From Cynocephalus volans (taxonomy: Eukaryota > Chordata > Mammalia > Dermoptera > Cynocephalidae), in assembly GCF_027409185.1 (NCBI RefSeq), contig NC_084475.1, positions 18,558,130-18,622,129 on the forward strand: a DNA stretch of 64,000 bases, read 5' to 3'. The translations under genes and the position numbers were made by a program. The stretch's first letter is position 1. The number at the start of each line of letters is the position of its first letter. The notes below the pieces were generated by a model. That model was not told where the DNA came from. It was given only the letters and a program-made list of their open reading frames with translations, and did no database searches. Shown piece after piece: positions 1 through 11,800 of this stretch.

Positions 1-169
1 TCTTAGGAGCCCCGGAAAGAACATAGGGGAATTTCTATCTATATTTTTATCTTATCCTTTTAAATTTTCTATTTTTTGTTGAATGTTTTACAATGTCTGT
101 TATATATTAGTAGAGTATCCCATGAGAGCAATTTATAAATACACGTGTATTGAGAGTGCTCGGAGATCG

Positions 170-262
170 GGGCTGGCCGGGTAGCTCAGTTGGTTAGTGT
201 GGTGCTGATAACACCAAGGTCCAGAGTTCCATCCCTGTTACCGGCCAGCCTGCAAAAACAGT
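170..262 (+). mobile_element. tRNA-Ile-like SINE, monomer (CYN-like)
   Basis: The copy starts GGCTGGCCGGGTAGCTCAG, a degenerate tRNA A box, and carries a B-box-like stretch before CCGGCCAGCC and an A-rich tail. It is a retroposed tRNA derivative, not a tRNA gene. Confidence 0.85.
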
Positions 263-419
263 GAAAGAAATCGTGTGCTGATGGCAGCGTCACAGGCGGT
301 GGTTTGGAGACCTCTACCTGAGGTAAGGAGGAGCCGGCTGCAGTTGGAGCATGCACACTGTGGCCTTGCTTTGTGTTCTGACTGCCCAGTCCTCACACCA
401 CCTCCTCTCGCTCCTCCCT

Positions 420-510
420 CATGTGAGGCAGTTGAGGCTCACAAAGGTTAAGGCCACACACTCAGCAAGGCGCAGAGCTGGGATTTCAGCCAAGGCACGC
501 AGGCTCCAGA
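420..510 (-). mobile_element. MIR SINE fragment
   Basis: The order 'gaggcagttgaggctcacaa', then the 'gcgcagagctgggatttcag' core, matches the reverse complement of the MIR core. It is old and degenerate. Confidence 0.45.
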
Positions 511-974
511 GTCACCATTCCCAACCCTGACCTTACTGGGGCCTTGCTGGAGTTGAGTGCATGCGAGGGTGTTGGGTCAGCCTCTCCCCAGCAGGACTCC
601 TCACCACCCCATCTTCTAACCCAGCGACACCCCATCAACAAAGCTGCCTCAGGAAACCAGAACAGAGCCCATGGCCATGACTTCTGCAGAACTCTGTCCT
701 CACAACTCGGTCTGTGTCCCCGTGGTAGAGCTGACCTTGAGGATTCGTGGGTGGAAGTGCCCCGCCAGGGCCTTAGTGGTGTCTAAGGGCTTGCATTGTG
801 AGAGACACATGGAATGGGGGCTGCAAGAGGTGGCCCAGAAAAGTAGCGCAGCTGTCCCATAAAGAGAGGGCTGGGGTATCACCCAGGGCTGTGTCCGAGA
901 TTCCTGAGCCTGTTCAAGATTCCTTTTCCAAGCTTCCTGCCACCTCACTTCCCTGGCTACAGTGGCTCTAAATT

Positions 975-1142
975 TGTGGTTCTCAGCCTTGGAGAACATC
1001 TGACAAGTTGTCAGAGGCTGGCCCCATCCCAGCGACTCTGATGTGATCTCTGATGTGATTGGTGCAGCCAGCAGCCAGGGCATCGGGACTTTTTCAAGCT
1101 CCCAGGGACTCTCACAGGCTACTGGAGTTGAGAACTGTTAGG
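975..1142. mobile_element. Possible hAT-type non-autonomous DNA element
   Basis: Inverted ends of the GGTTCTCAGCC / GAGTTGAGAACTG type lie about 160 bp apart, as in MER5-like hAT elements. The interior was not matched to a named family with confidence. Confidence 0.35.
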
Positions 1143-1169
1143 AGAGAATGTCAGAGAAGTCCCAGGACG

Positions 1170-1264
1170 TGGCCTGGGTGGTTAGCTTACTTGCTTAGAG
1201 CACAGTTTTGGTAACACCAATGTCAAGGGTTCAGATCCCCGTACTGGTCAGCCGCCAAAAAAAC
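1170..1264 (+). mobile_element. tRNA-Ile-like SINE, monomer
   Basis: A diverged head (GGCCTGGGTGGTTAGC), the middle 'ggtaacaccaatgtcaaggg', a 3' CTGGTCAGCCGCC and an A tail identify it as the same family as the copy at 170. Confidence 0.8.
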
Positions 1265-1648
1265 TTTAATAAAGAAATGCCAAGACATGTTTGAAGAGCC
1301 TCCAGCTCTATCAGGGGAGTAGCTCCTAGCTTGATTTCTGGGCTGGACTCAGCATCCAGGCAGATCTCAGCTGACAAGCTTGGGGCTGGGGGCTTCATCC
1401 TGTGATAATTAAAGACTTGGCCAGTTCAGCCCCTCCTATCTCTGTCCTTGTCTCACTCAGCCAGCATCACATGACCCATCATCAGTCCAGCAACAAACAC
1501 TGATGAAGGGTTGCTAAATGCTGGGTCGTGTTCTGGGCTGGCAGTGAGGCTATGAGGGAAACAGCCGGAGCTCTGTGTTCAGTCTGAGGAGGGTGACAGC
1601 CGGACCCAGATGAAAGTGACACGTTGCAAATTAGCAGCCTGGAGCCAA

Positions 1649-1812
1649 AGTGTGGCCCTGAGACCAGCAGCATGAGCATCACCTGTGAACTGGTTAGACA
1701 TGCACGTTCTCAGGCCTCAACCCAAACTCCAGAATCAGAAACTCTAAGGGTGGAGCCCAGCAGTTCTGGTTGAATGAGCCCCGGGGTGATGCTGATGGCC
1801 ATGAGAGTGCAC
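1649..1812. mobile_element. MER5A-like hAT-Charlie element
   Basis: The run 'agcatgagcatcacctg', 'cagaatcagaaactctaagg' and 'gtggagcccagcagttct' follows the MER5A consensus order. It is an old non-autonomous DNA transposon. Confidence 0.65.
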
Positions 1813-1924
1813 TGAAGCGTTTCCCATCCCTTCGGCAGTCAGGCAGTCATTTACCGAGAGCTGGCCATGTGCACTGCAGGGCACTCTAGGATCTGTGAAG
1901 AAGAAGACACACTTTGAGACCCCA

Positions 1925-2035
1925 AGGAAAGCACTAGACTCTGGGCCTCAGTTTGCTCATCCGGGACATGGGAAGATGCCGTGTCCCTCTTAGTGGCTGT
2001 GAGGATTAAACAATCACTTACCTGTAAAGTGTCCC
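1925..2035 (+). mobile_element. MIR SINE fragment
   Basis: 'Ggcctcagtttgctcatc' followed by 'gtgaggattaaacaatcac' is the usual 3' half of MIR. Confidence 0.45.
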
Positions 2036-3218
2036 CATGGTACGTAGAAGTGCAGTCCAGGCTCCTATTGCAAAGTGGCCACTGGCCTGAAGGAGCTGAA
2101 TGGGAGAGAGGGGTGTGGACCTGAGACCCTCTGTGATCAAGACCACCCAGGGGGCCTTAGGGACAGGAGGGCTCATGGAGGAGGTGATAGCATGGCCTTG
2201 GAGAAAGGGAGGATTAGGACAGGAGATGAGGGCAGAGGAGAGGACAGAGATGTCCTGCGGGACAGGCTGGGGAAACTGGAAACCGGAGGCCTCTAGACGG
2301 GGCTGTGGGGCAACCAGAGACAGTCAGAGTGAAGACAGAACCGGCACACCTACAGTGTGTGCCACAGGGCTTGGATGACTCCCTGTAGATGACAGGGAGC
2401 TGGGTGGGGCCCATGAAATGATGAGCCCAGAAGCCACACTGGGGCGAGGAGAGGCCCTGGGGGTGCTGCTGCAGTGAGTGAAGTATGGCCTTCCTGGAGT
2501 AAGCGCCTGCCACAGGAGAAGGGCGGAGGTCCCCCTGCCCCCAACATTGGGGGTACTGGCCCAGCCCTGAGAAGCCTCTATGTCTCCCTGTGGCCTCCCA
2601 GTTACACTGGCCAGGCTAGCCCAGTGCAGACCCCCACCCAGTTGGACCCTTCCAGGAATGTGACATGAGGGAGACAAGGAGACACCGGTAAGGCCATTTG
2701 TTATACAGGACATTGGCCTTCTGTGGTCAAAAATCACAAAACATCAATCTGTGGCAGGTGACAGATTTGGGGCAACCCCAAACTCCACTCGAGGTGGCCT
2801 GGGGGTAGCCTCAGGAGGCGTGGTGCATGTGTCTTCATCAGGCCTGCGCTACTCTGCAGTCTGGAGAGAAGGGGCAGGCAATACCGAGAGCCAGCCCCTC
2901 CAGATCAACGCCCCCAATCAGATGGGCACACAGGGGTGGGGCAGGAAAGATGCTCAGGTCCCACCAGGGCCTGGGGAGATTGTTCCTGGAGTCCTTCGAG
3001 TTTCTGGGCCTTCAGGCAACAGATTGCCAGCAGGCTGAGACCTTGGCAGCCACCAGCCTCCCCAGCAGCCCCTGCCTGTCTCCCGTCAATCCTCCATTCC
3101 TTCTCCTAGCTTCTTTCAGCTGAAGTTTGAACGGGCTTTCTGGAAGGACATTTTGCTAGGAAACAAACAGGAAATGCTCTTGGCTCCCCAATGGGAGACA
3201 CTGGAAGCAGAGAGGTAG

Positions 3219-3864
3219 TGTTGCCGGGCCCAGGTCCAGCTGCCTGCCTCAAACAAAACCAAACCACTCAGAAGTCAAACATTGGTGAAAACGGAGGTCA
3301 GCTTTTATTCAGGAATCCCAATGACCTGAGAGATGTTGGGCTGACCCATCTCTCTGGTAAGCCCAAAGGACAATGGCCAGACTAAAGCCATCTCAAACAC
3401 TCAGACTTACTGGGGGTTTTTAAAAAGGGGTCTGAGGGAATGGAATGTGGGAAGTGACAAGCAAGAGGGAGGGGGATGTGAGCTGTGGGGGCTCCGTGCA
3501 AGGAGCCAGGTGCAAGGTCTCTCCACAGCTCCGTCTGGTTTCTGCTCCCATCCTTGCTGTTATCGCAGCGTCCTAATTCAGGATGGAGTCAGCACAGCTT
3601 TCCTGATATCTTCCTTGGTTTCCCAGGATCTGGATAGCATGTGTCTCATTGCAAGTTTGCAGCTCCTGGCTGACTGGAAAACAACTTTACATTCATGTAA
3701 ATAATGTCATCTTGCCCCATAACCAAGTTTCAAAGTATCAAATAACCATGGGGAAAGAGGGAACTCAGAAATGCATGCCAAGAAAAAAGCTGTGTCTTTT
3801 AACGTTTTCTGCAGCCCAGGTGGTTTTAATTCCCAATATGGCTTCAGTCCTGCTCACTCCAACA
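3219..3864 (-). mobile_element. ERV1-like solo LTR with target duplication
   Basis: Read on the minus strand this is a complete-looking LTR. It opens TGTTGGAG and closes GGCAACA, has a TATA-like TTTTTAAAA stretch, and has an AATAAAAGC poly(A) signal near 3305-3315. A 4-bp duplication, GTAG, flanks it on both sides (3215-3218 and 3865-3868), which fits gammaretrovirus-type integration. No internal retroviral sequence is present, so it is a solo LTR left by recombination. A related copy in the same orientation lies at about 6696-7283. The family was not named with certainty; divergence between the two copies suggests an old, fossil element. Confidence 0.7.
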
Positions 3865-4292
3865 GTAGGTGGGTGTACAGGGCAAAGGCTCTGACCCCAG
3901 GGGTATGAGTCAGGACCAGAAGTGGCAAGTGTCAGAACCTGGCTCGAGCCAGCTATGGAGAAGGGCCACTGAGGAGGCTGACAAAGCTGGTCTCCAGGCA
4001 CCTGCAGGACACCTACTTCATCTCTCCCTTTGTCCTTCCTACTGCTCCCCAGCCAGAGAGCCACCCCTTAGATCAGCTTCCCAGGGTACCCGGACCTCAC
4101 AGGCCTCAGTGGGTCCCCCTGAGAATGGCCTAGAGGGGAACCCAAGGGGCAGGGCTGTAATTGGTCTTCCATGGATCAGGTGTCCATTCCTGGACTAATC
4201 AGCCGTGCCCAGGGCAGGGGTTGGGATTGCCCAGGCAGGCTCTGTAGGAAGAGAGCAGCTCCCATTGCAGGCAAATGGTTACAAGGAGGTGA

Positions 4293-4317
4293 GGGTGGGG
4301 GTGGGGGCAGGGGTGGG
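4293..4317 (+). repeat. G-rich tract with G-quadruplex pattern
   Basis: Four or more runs of at least three G separated by one to three bases lie on the plus strand. Function is unknown. Confidence 0.5.
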
Positions 4318-4773
4318 ACACCACCCCTGGAGAATGCAGCCAACGTGGGCATTTCCTGCACCAGGTAACTGAACCTAGGCAGAGAGGGACTGGCTGGCCC
4401 AGCAGCCCCAAGCCTGGGCTTGGGTGAGGAGCCAGGCTGTGCAGGCAGGCAGGTGCCAGTGGCCCACTGCGGGGTTGGCAGGGTCCTGGTCCTCACCTCA
4501 CTGGCTGCCCTGAGGGGTCCAGCCCTGGTTGCCTTAGGGCTCTGGGAGGCTCCGCTTACTTCCACTTGTCTCTCCAGATCCAGCCAGCTACTGCAGGTCG
4601 CTGTTGAGGCCATGCCACTCACTGTCTGTGATGTGGCTTGGTCTCCTTTTGGTCTAGCATTGTGTCCAGATCCCTGGGGAATGACCATCCACGTGACCTC
4701 CTACCCAGATGGGAGGTGAGGAGGGGCCCTGCCCCCTGAGTGAGCGGTGGTGCTCGGGCACGCCGCGTCTGCG

Positions 4774-5205
4774 TTAGTCCATTTCCATTGCTTATGACAG
4801 ATCCCTGAAACTGGTAATGTGCAGAGAAACAAAATTTATTTCTCACAGTTTTGGAGTCTGGGAAGTCCAAGGTCCAGGGGGCACATCTGGTGTGGACCTT
4901 CTTGTCGGGGAGACTCTTTACAGCAACACGAGCTGTCACACAGCAAGAACAGCAAGAGCCAACCAACCTCACTCGCGGTCCTCATGGAGCATCAGAACCA
5001 CAGCCGTGACAACTCATCACTCCACGAATGGACCAATCCATCACGAGGGCACAGTCCTCACCATGCGATCATCTCTCAAAGGCCCCACTTTTCAAAAACT
5101 ATAATTGGATTTCCCACCCTCTTAGCACCTTACGATGTGGGTCAAGTGTCCAATACCTGAACTTTTGGGGAACACATTTAACCCCTAGTGGCATCACACT
5201 CCCGC
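4774..5205 (-). mobile_element. MaLR (MST/MLT1-type) solo LTR
   Basis: The plus strand begins 'gttagtccatttccattgct' and runs through 'tttatttctcacagtttt', the usual reverse complement of an ERVL-MaLR LTR, to 'aacacatttaacccctagtg'. It is an old mammalian LTR fossil, degenerate throughout. Confidence 0.7.
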
Positions 5206-5815
5206 AATGACCAGGGGCCTTGTGCAGTCTGAGGATTAATTTGGGGGTTGGGGGTAGCATCGGCCACCTAGCAGGTGCCAATCGGTGCTCGGATATGACC
5301 CAACATGAGATGGACAGAAGTTGCCTCTGCCCCCCGCTTTCCTAGCAGAGCTCCAGCCCACCAGTTCTCCTGCCCACCAGTTCTCCCTGGCTGCTTTGTA
5401 AAGACCCCTATGATTACACCAGGCCCACCCACATAATGCAGGATAATCTCCCCATCTCAAAACCAGCAGACTAGCAGCCTTCATTCCCCTCGCCATGTAA
5501 CACAACATGTTTGCAGGTGCTGGGGACTAGCATGTGGACATCTGCCCACCACATGAACCCAGGGGCCCAGAGCTCTGCAGCACAGCTGAGTCAAAGCCCT
5601 GGTTTGGCTTCGAGGCCCAGCTCCTCCTACTTTGGAGGACTATGGGGGAGTTTGCTGTTCTGGGCCTGCCGGGCTCTCTGGGTGGCGGAGGCCTCCAGGT
5701 TATCTTCTCGCAGCAGGCGGCCACCCAAGGAAAATCCTGGGGGCCCCAGGGTGGAGGTGGCCAAGACCTAGGAAGCTCTCAGGAGACTGAGCAGAGGCCC
5801 CACAGCCACGGAGGT

Positions 5816-8800
5816 ATGAGGCTCCTTCGGGTGCTCTGCTTGGCCATTCTGGGTGAGTCCACTGGGGATGTCATGGGAGGGGGCTGCTGCCAGGGCCTTG
5901 AAGAGGTGGGCTCAGGGTATGGGGGTGCTAGGGAGCCCAGGAGAGGTGGGGTCTGAAAGCACAGCCACCTCTGGAAGCACGGGGTGGAGAGAGAAGATTG
6001 GAATCTCAGACCAGCCTCTCTCTTACTGCGTATGTGGCCCAGTTTTGCTTCACCATTCTGGGCCCACTACTTACTCCTCTGCAAAATGGGCTTGTGACAC
6101 TAAATGTTTTGGGCCTCAAAAGAGCTTTTGTGAGGGGCTATGCTTATTGAGTCATGGGACCACCTCCCTTCTGGCCTCAGCAGGGGTTCTGTGGGCTGTC
6201 TCCAACCCCTGCCCCTCCCGCACCCCCTGCACCCCAGGTTCTCTCCTCACCACCCTCCCCTCTCTTACAGCCACCAGCAGCTTCTCCAGGGAGCAGGAGG
6301 GAGGTGAGTAGCCCAGCAGGCTGGAGGGAGAAGTGCCCTCAGCTGGGGACCCTGGCGTCAGAGTCGCCACCCACAGTGGGTGGTTGGGTTGGGAGGAGGT
6401 TGCTGATGGTAAGGAGGTGTGTGCTGGGGGACGGCTGGACAACCTGCCCACCCCCTGCAGAGCCCTGAGGGGAGGGGAGTGGGCTGAGTAGGCAGGGTAG
6501 GGACCTCCAGGGGACACGGGGCAAGAAAAGTGCTTGGCTCCCAGTTGGGCTATTGGGGGGGGGTTCCCTGATCTGGAGCAGAAGCCCCTCCAGGAGCCGC
6601 ACATCTCTGCCTGCTGGGTGTGACCCCAGTGAGGGCTGGGGGATTCTGGTGTAGTTAAAGGGGCCACTCAGCTCCTGGCTGAGACTCCCCAAAACTGACA
6701 AAAAGTTCACAGGTCTGGCTGCCTCCTGCCAGACAAAAGCAAACCAATCGAAAGCCAGATTTGGTGAAAATGGAAGTCAGCTTTTATCCAGGAATCCCGG
6801 TGACCTGAGAGAGATGTTGGGCTGACCCATCTCTCCAGTAAACCTGGAGGAGGATGGCCAGACTGAAGCCAGCTCCAGGACTCAGACTTACTAAGGGTTT
6901 TTATAGAGGGGGCTGAGGGACTGGGACGTGGGAAGTGACAAGCAGGAGGGAGGGGGACGTGAGCTGTGGGGGCTTCATGCAAGGTCTCAGGTGCAAGGTC
7001 TTGCCAAGACTCCATCTGGTTTCTGTTCTCGTCTTTGCTGTTATCTTAGGGTCGTGTAGTATGTGTGAGTCTGCAGCTTCAGGCTGGCTGGAAAACAACT
7101 TTACATTTGTGTAAATAATGTCATCTTGTCCCATAACCAAATTTCAAACTATCAAATAACCATGGGAAGAGAGGGAACTCGGAGAAATGCATGCCAAGAA
7201 AAAAAACTGTGTCCTTTTAAAATTTGCCTACAGCCCGTGTGGTTTTATGTTCTAAGATGGCTTCAGTCCCGCTCGCTCCAGCAGTGGGGCACCTGGGCCC
7301 GGGAGGCAGGGGATCCTCAGGCCAGGGAGAGGGCAGTAAGGGAAGGGGAAGTGGAGACTCCCCCAGGGGTCCGGCATGCGGGAGGCTGCTTTACTTGTGG
7401 AGGCAGCAGGGTCTTGCTGTACAGAGCCAGGGAGGAAGGGACACTGGGGAAGGTCCCCAACAGCCCCTGGCCCACCCACTCCCTCCCCTCTGCCCTGCGT
7501 GGCTCCGTCTGCACTCCACTGCCCGGCCCTTCCTCCTCTCCTTTGCCTTCTCTCCCCCACCCCCACCTCTAGCCCTTCCGTTTCTTTTTTTTTTTTAAGT
7601 TTATGTATTTATTAAAATATATATATTTTTATATTCTAAGATGTTGCAGAACAGTTGGGGGGGGATAGAGAAAGGGGTAAGGAAATAGGGTGGGAGAAGG
7701 AGGAAGGGGGTGTGGTTGAGGAGTGGGGCCTCTCTCTCTATTTTACTTAAAGGCGGTACAGGCTAATATGACACAAGCCCCATCTAAATGAGGCACAGCT
7801 GAACTGTCATTTCCTCATTTACTTTAAAAACAAACACACCGTTGGTGTCGCCACCAAAAAGAGAGCAAGCAGCTGGGTCTCAGGGAAGTAGTGGGCAGGG
7901 GCATCCTGCTCCCCGTCCCAGCCCCTGACTTCTGCTTAGATTCTTGCCAACCGAGTCCTGCTAACTAAACTCCTAAGAGACAGACTGATAAGTCATTCAT
8001 TCATTCAACAATACCTTGATGAGCCCTGCTTAGTCACAGGCACTGTTCCAGGTGCCAAGGATGTTGCAAGGCACAGAAGCAAAACCCTCATGTATCTTAC
8101 ATTCCAGTGGGGCTGGGTGGGACAGATGATAATCAAAATAAGCACATCCTAGAGTGTGTTAGAATGTGAGAACTTCTAGCAAAGCAGGCAGGGGAGAGGG
8201 AAAGGTCGCACAGGGTGGGGGTGGCGGGGAGGGGCAGCGCTTCCTGGGGAGGGTGCATTTGGGAAGCCCTCACTGAGAAGGGTCACAGCACATGAAGGAA
8301 TTCTCAGAGCAGGATGTGCCTGGACTAGGGCCCTGTGTGGCCAGAGGGCAGGAAGCAAGGGGGAGGGGAATGTTGGGGGAGGTCAGAGGTCAGCAGCGTG
8401 GGCGTGGGGCTGATTGGGGAGGGCCCTGTGGGGTGCAGCAGGGGGCAGGTTTGGAGCAGGGCACCATCTGCTTTACCCTTGATGGGGTCATTTGGCCACA
8501 GTGTTGGGATGGGGATCAAAGGTCAAATGCCAGAGAGCCATTAGGCTGCTACAGGGTCGGCAGGGAGAAGGGGTGGCCATGTATTGCAGAGGCCAACAGC
8601 TCTGCTGGCAATGGGATGGGACGTGGGGACAGCCACCGAAGATCGGGCCAAGGTTTCTGGCCTGAGTAGCTGTTGGGATTGGCCAAAAACAGTGTGATGG
8701 GATGTTATGCAGCTGAAGCAGCTCCGATAGGAGTGGAAAGCTGGACACGACACAAGGGAACTTTAGGAACTGAGGGGCCAGGACACTGGAAAGAGGATCT

Positions 8801-11800
8801 CAGTGTATTTTGAAATCCCCAAGAATCATGGCAAGTGTAATATGAAGCGTGGCAGGTACCAGGGGCGAGACTCTTCAAGGAACCATGGGCGTTTCTAAGA
8901 CAAGGATGTGGAATATGTCTAAAGACACGAGCTGGTGTTTAGGGAGGAGGGAGGAAGAACGGTCCAGAAATAGCAAGAGGATGTCGACCCCATCGTCCCA
9001 GCCCAGCGCCATGGAGGCTGTGGGGATCCAGCACCCCCTGAGACAGCTGTAGGTGTAGACAATGCCCTGGGGAGTGGGGGATGTGGTTTCCACGGGACAT
9101 AGAAGATGAGATGTTGGTTGAAAGGTTGAGGGGGTGGGGGACTTGGACGCTGACTGAGCCTACGTCCCAGAGGGCACAGAGGGAGGATTTTGGGATTGGT
9201 GAGGTTGAGAGGTGGGACTTAATCAGGGAGGTGGAGAAGGGAGCCTGGGGGTTTTCATAGCACCCATTAGAACCTAATGACAATGTCCCTCCCGAACGTC
9301 CAGCATATCTGGTTGAAGGACAGATTTAAACTAGGGTGCACTCCCTCGAGAGAAAGCAGAGGAACCTTGATGAGTTTTCCCCCAATTACTCCTAAAACCA
9401 CTTTGGTATTTCCAGCATGAGGTTCTAAGATTTCCTAAGAATCACTTATGAGGGGTGGTGTATGAGTTTCCTGGGGCTGCCCTAACAAAGTCCTACAAAC
9501 CAAGTGGCTTAAAACAACAGATATTTATTTGTTCTCTCACAGTTCTGGAAGTTGAAAGTCCGAGATCAGGGTGTCGTCAGGGCTGGCTCCTCTGGAGGCT
9601 CTGAGGGAGCCTCTGTTCCTTGCTCGCTCCTGGCTTCTGGTGGTGGCCTCCACTGTCACGTGGCATTCTGCTGTACATGTGCGTGTGCGTGTGCGTGTGC
9701 ATGTGTGTCTTTTCCTCTTCTTATTAGGCCCCACCCTAATCCACTGTGGATTACTGGAGTTAAGTTAGTTGTTTTAACGTGATTTCACCTGTACAGACAT
9801 TATTTTCCAAATAAGGTCCCCGTCACAGATACTGGGGTTAGGGTTTGACATATCTACTTGGAGGACACAATTCAGTCCTCAACAGGTGGACTGCTTGTTC
9901 AAAATCAGATCCCTGGGCCCGAGCTCAGGTCTAATGAATTGCAATCTCCAGGTTTGGGACTCAAATTTCCAAGCTTCCAGTTATCACAGACAAGTCTAGA
10001 GAGAGGTCTGGGGCCTGGGCACCAGCCCTACACAGTTTCTTTCTTTCTTTAGCAATTCCCAGCTTGGCTTGGCTCCATCCCGAGAGTGGCCTTGTCTTTG
10101 CCTCACCACATTTAGAGTGTGCCATCTCATTATTCAAATGTTCTGACATGGTAGAAGAATTTTATTTTATTATTTATTTTTCCAGCAGGCTGGCTGGCAA
10201 GGGGATCAGAGCCATTGACCTTGGTGTTACAAGGCTGTGCTCTAACCAACCGAGCTAAATGGCCAGCCCATGACTTTTAAATTAAATGTTAAAAATTTTA
10301 AATTGAATGACTATGCTTTCCTGTTGGGCTAGATCCACAAACTAAACAACCAAAAGGAAACCCCCCACACGTCTTGTTAGAATAAAAAGTGAACGTCCCA
10401 CTGCATAGTGTACTTTAAAAATGTTGCCCTCTGTGGGCTTATGCAAATCAAGCTTCTATTCATGGCCATTGAAATGGAAATGAAGGGGGTAGTTTTTCTT
10501 TCTACTTTTGTAAGTCAAGATCATTTCCCTGCATGAAAGGAGCAAAAGAAAGTGTGATCACACTTCAGCCCTGGACTCTCATTTCCCCCATGTGGAGGTA
10601 AGATTCTGGTGCCTAAGATCAGCTTTGGACCGTGAGGAGGAGGCTTCTTGGCCCCGCGGGCTGCGTGGACAAAATTATCGGTAGAAGTCTGCAAAATGGT
10701 GCCCCAGAGAGTAACTTTACATTTAGATATAGCTTTACATTCTTCAAATTAAAGATTTTGCATGAAAGCCTGTTTGAAAAAAAGAATTCCGCCCTCCCCC
10801 GCCACAACAAATGGGAGTTTTCATGAAGTTTCAAAAGAGGCACAGATGAGAAAATATTTGTTGACATCTATGCAGCCCTGAGCAGGGCAAGAAATCCTGA
10901 TTCTGGAAGCCTGGTTGTCTAGATCAGAGTTCTCAGCCTCAACACCATTGACATTTGGGACCAGATAATTCTCTGTTGTGGGGGGCTGTCCTGTGCATTG
11001 CAGGGCATTTAGTAGCATCTCTGGCTTCTACCCACTAAATGCCAAGAGAACCTGCATTTGTGACAGTCCAAAATTGTCTCCAGACACAAAGGTCCCCTGG
11101 AGGCAGAATTGCTCCTGGTTGAGAAATGCGCTCAGTGGCCACAAACTTCAGGATTTCCAAGAAATGTCTCAGAAGAACATCCACACTAGTTTGTTCCAAT
11201 TCTCTGCTCAATGGTCAGCTTTTTGGTTGCAGTGTGCTTTAAGGGGCAGACATGCCCAGCCGAGCAAGGGTGATTTATAAAGTCTATGATATTTAGATTT
11301 CATAGATGATTATCCCTACCCCCCCTACTCCCTGCCAAGAACTGCCTCTACCCACACTATTCTTGAAAATGCAAGTAGGTCCCCACCATTAATACATCCC
11401 TCTGCCCCAAACCCCCGTTCAGAAGGCACCTTTGTTTAATCTTGCTGTCCTGCAGAATCAGTAAAGGAAGCACCAGGCCTAACAGGAAGATCTTAGAGAT
11501 GTTTTCTGCATTGAAATCAACTCCAGGATCTATCTGCAAAATAGAAAAGTCATTTGCAAGCAGACCCTGGTGTTGGTGGGTGGGTGAATGCCTCTGGAAT
11601 ACGCTGGAGGGTGGGTTTCCCTCTTGGGTCTAGAGAGGAGAGGTCCTTGGGCGCTGTGGGCATGCTGGTCTCCTATGTTCTTCCGAAGTCTTGCAGTTGC
11701 CTGCTTCTCCCCAGTTCAGCCCGTCCCTCCAAGGTTGGGATCCCTCCCCGTACTACCTCTCCTGGATCTGTCCCCTGCCTTTTGACTGTCCTTTTAAACC

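Larger units (their letters stand above)
1..5815. other. Intergenic region upstream of IL40
   Basis: No exon of a known protein was recognised here; short open frames are scattered, on both strands and without homology I can name. The stretch holds two monomeric tRNA-like SINEs, MIR and hAT-type fragments, an ERV1-like solo LTR, a G-rich tract and a MaLR LTR, listed separately. In the human order TMC8 would lie further left. The 5' UTR and promoter of IL40 should fall in the last few hundred bases, but no TATA box or CpG island marks them. Confidence 0.6.

Noticed and set aside
170-262. Possible tRNA-Ile gene
   Set aside because: The acceptor stem and anticodon arm are degraded, and many copies with A tails and target duplications exist; it is a SINE.
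3219-7283. A single provirus with two LTRs around an interior
   Set aside because: The DNA between is host sequence with IL40 exons and an unrelated MaLR LTR, the first LTR has its own target duplication, and the copies differ clearly.
9678-9708. GTGCGT run as a CRISPR-like or regulatory array
   Set aside because: It is a short simple repeat inside an MLT1 LTR.
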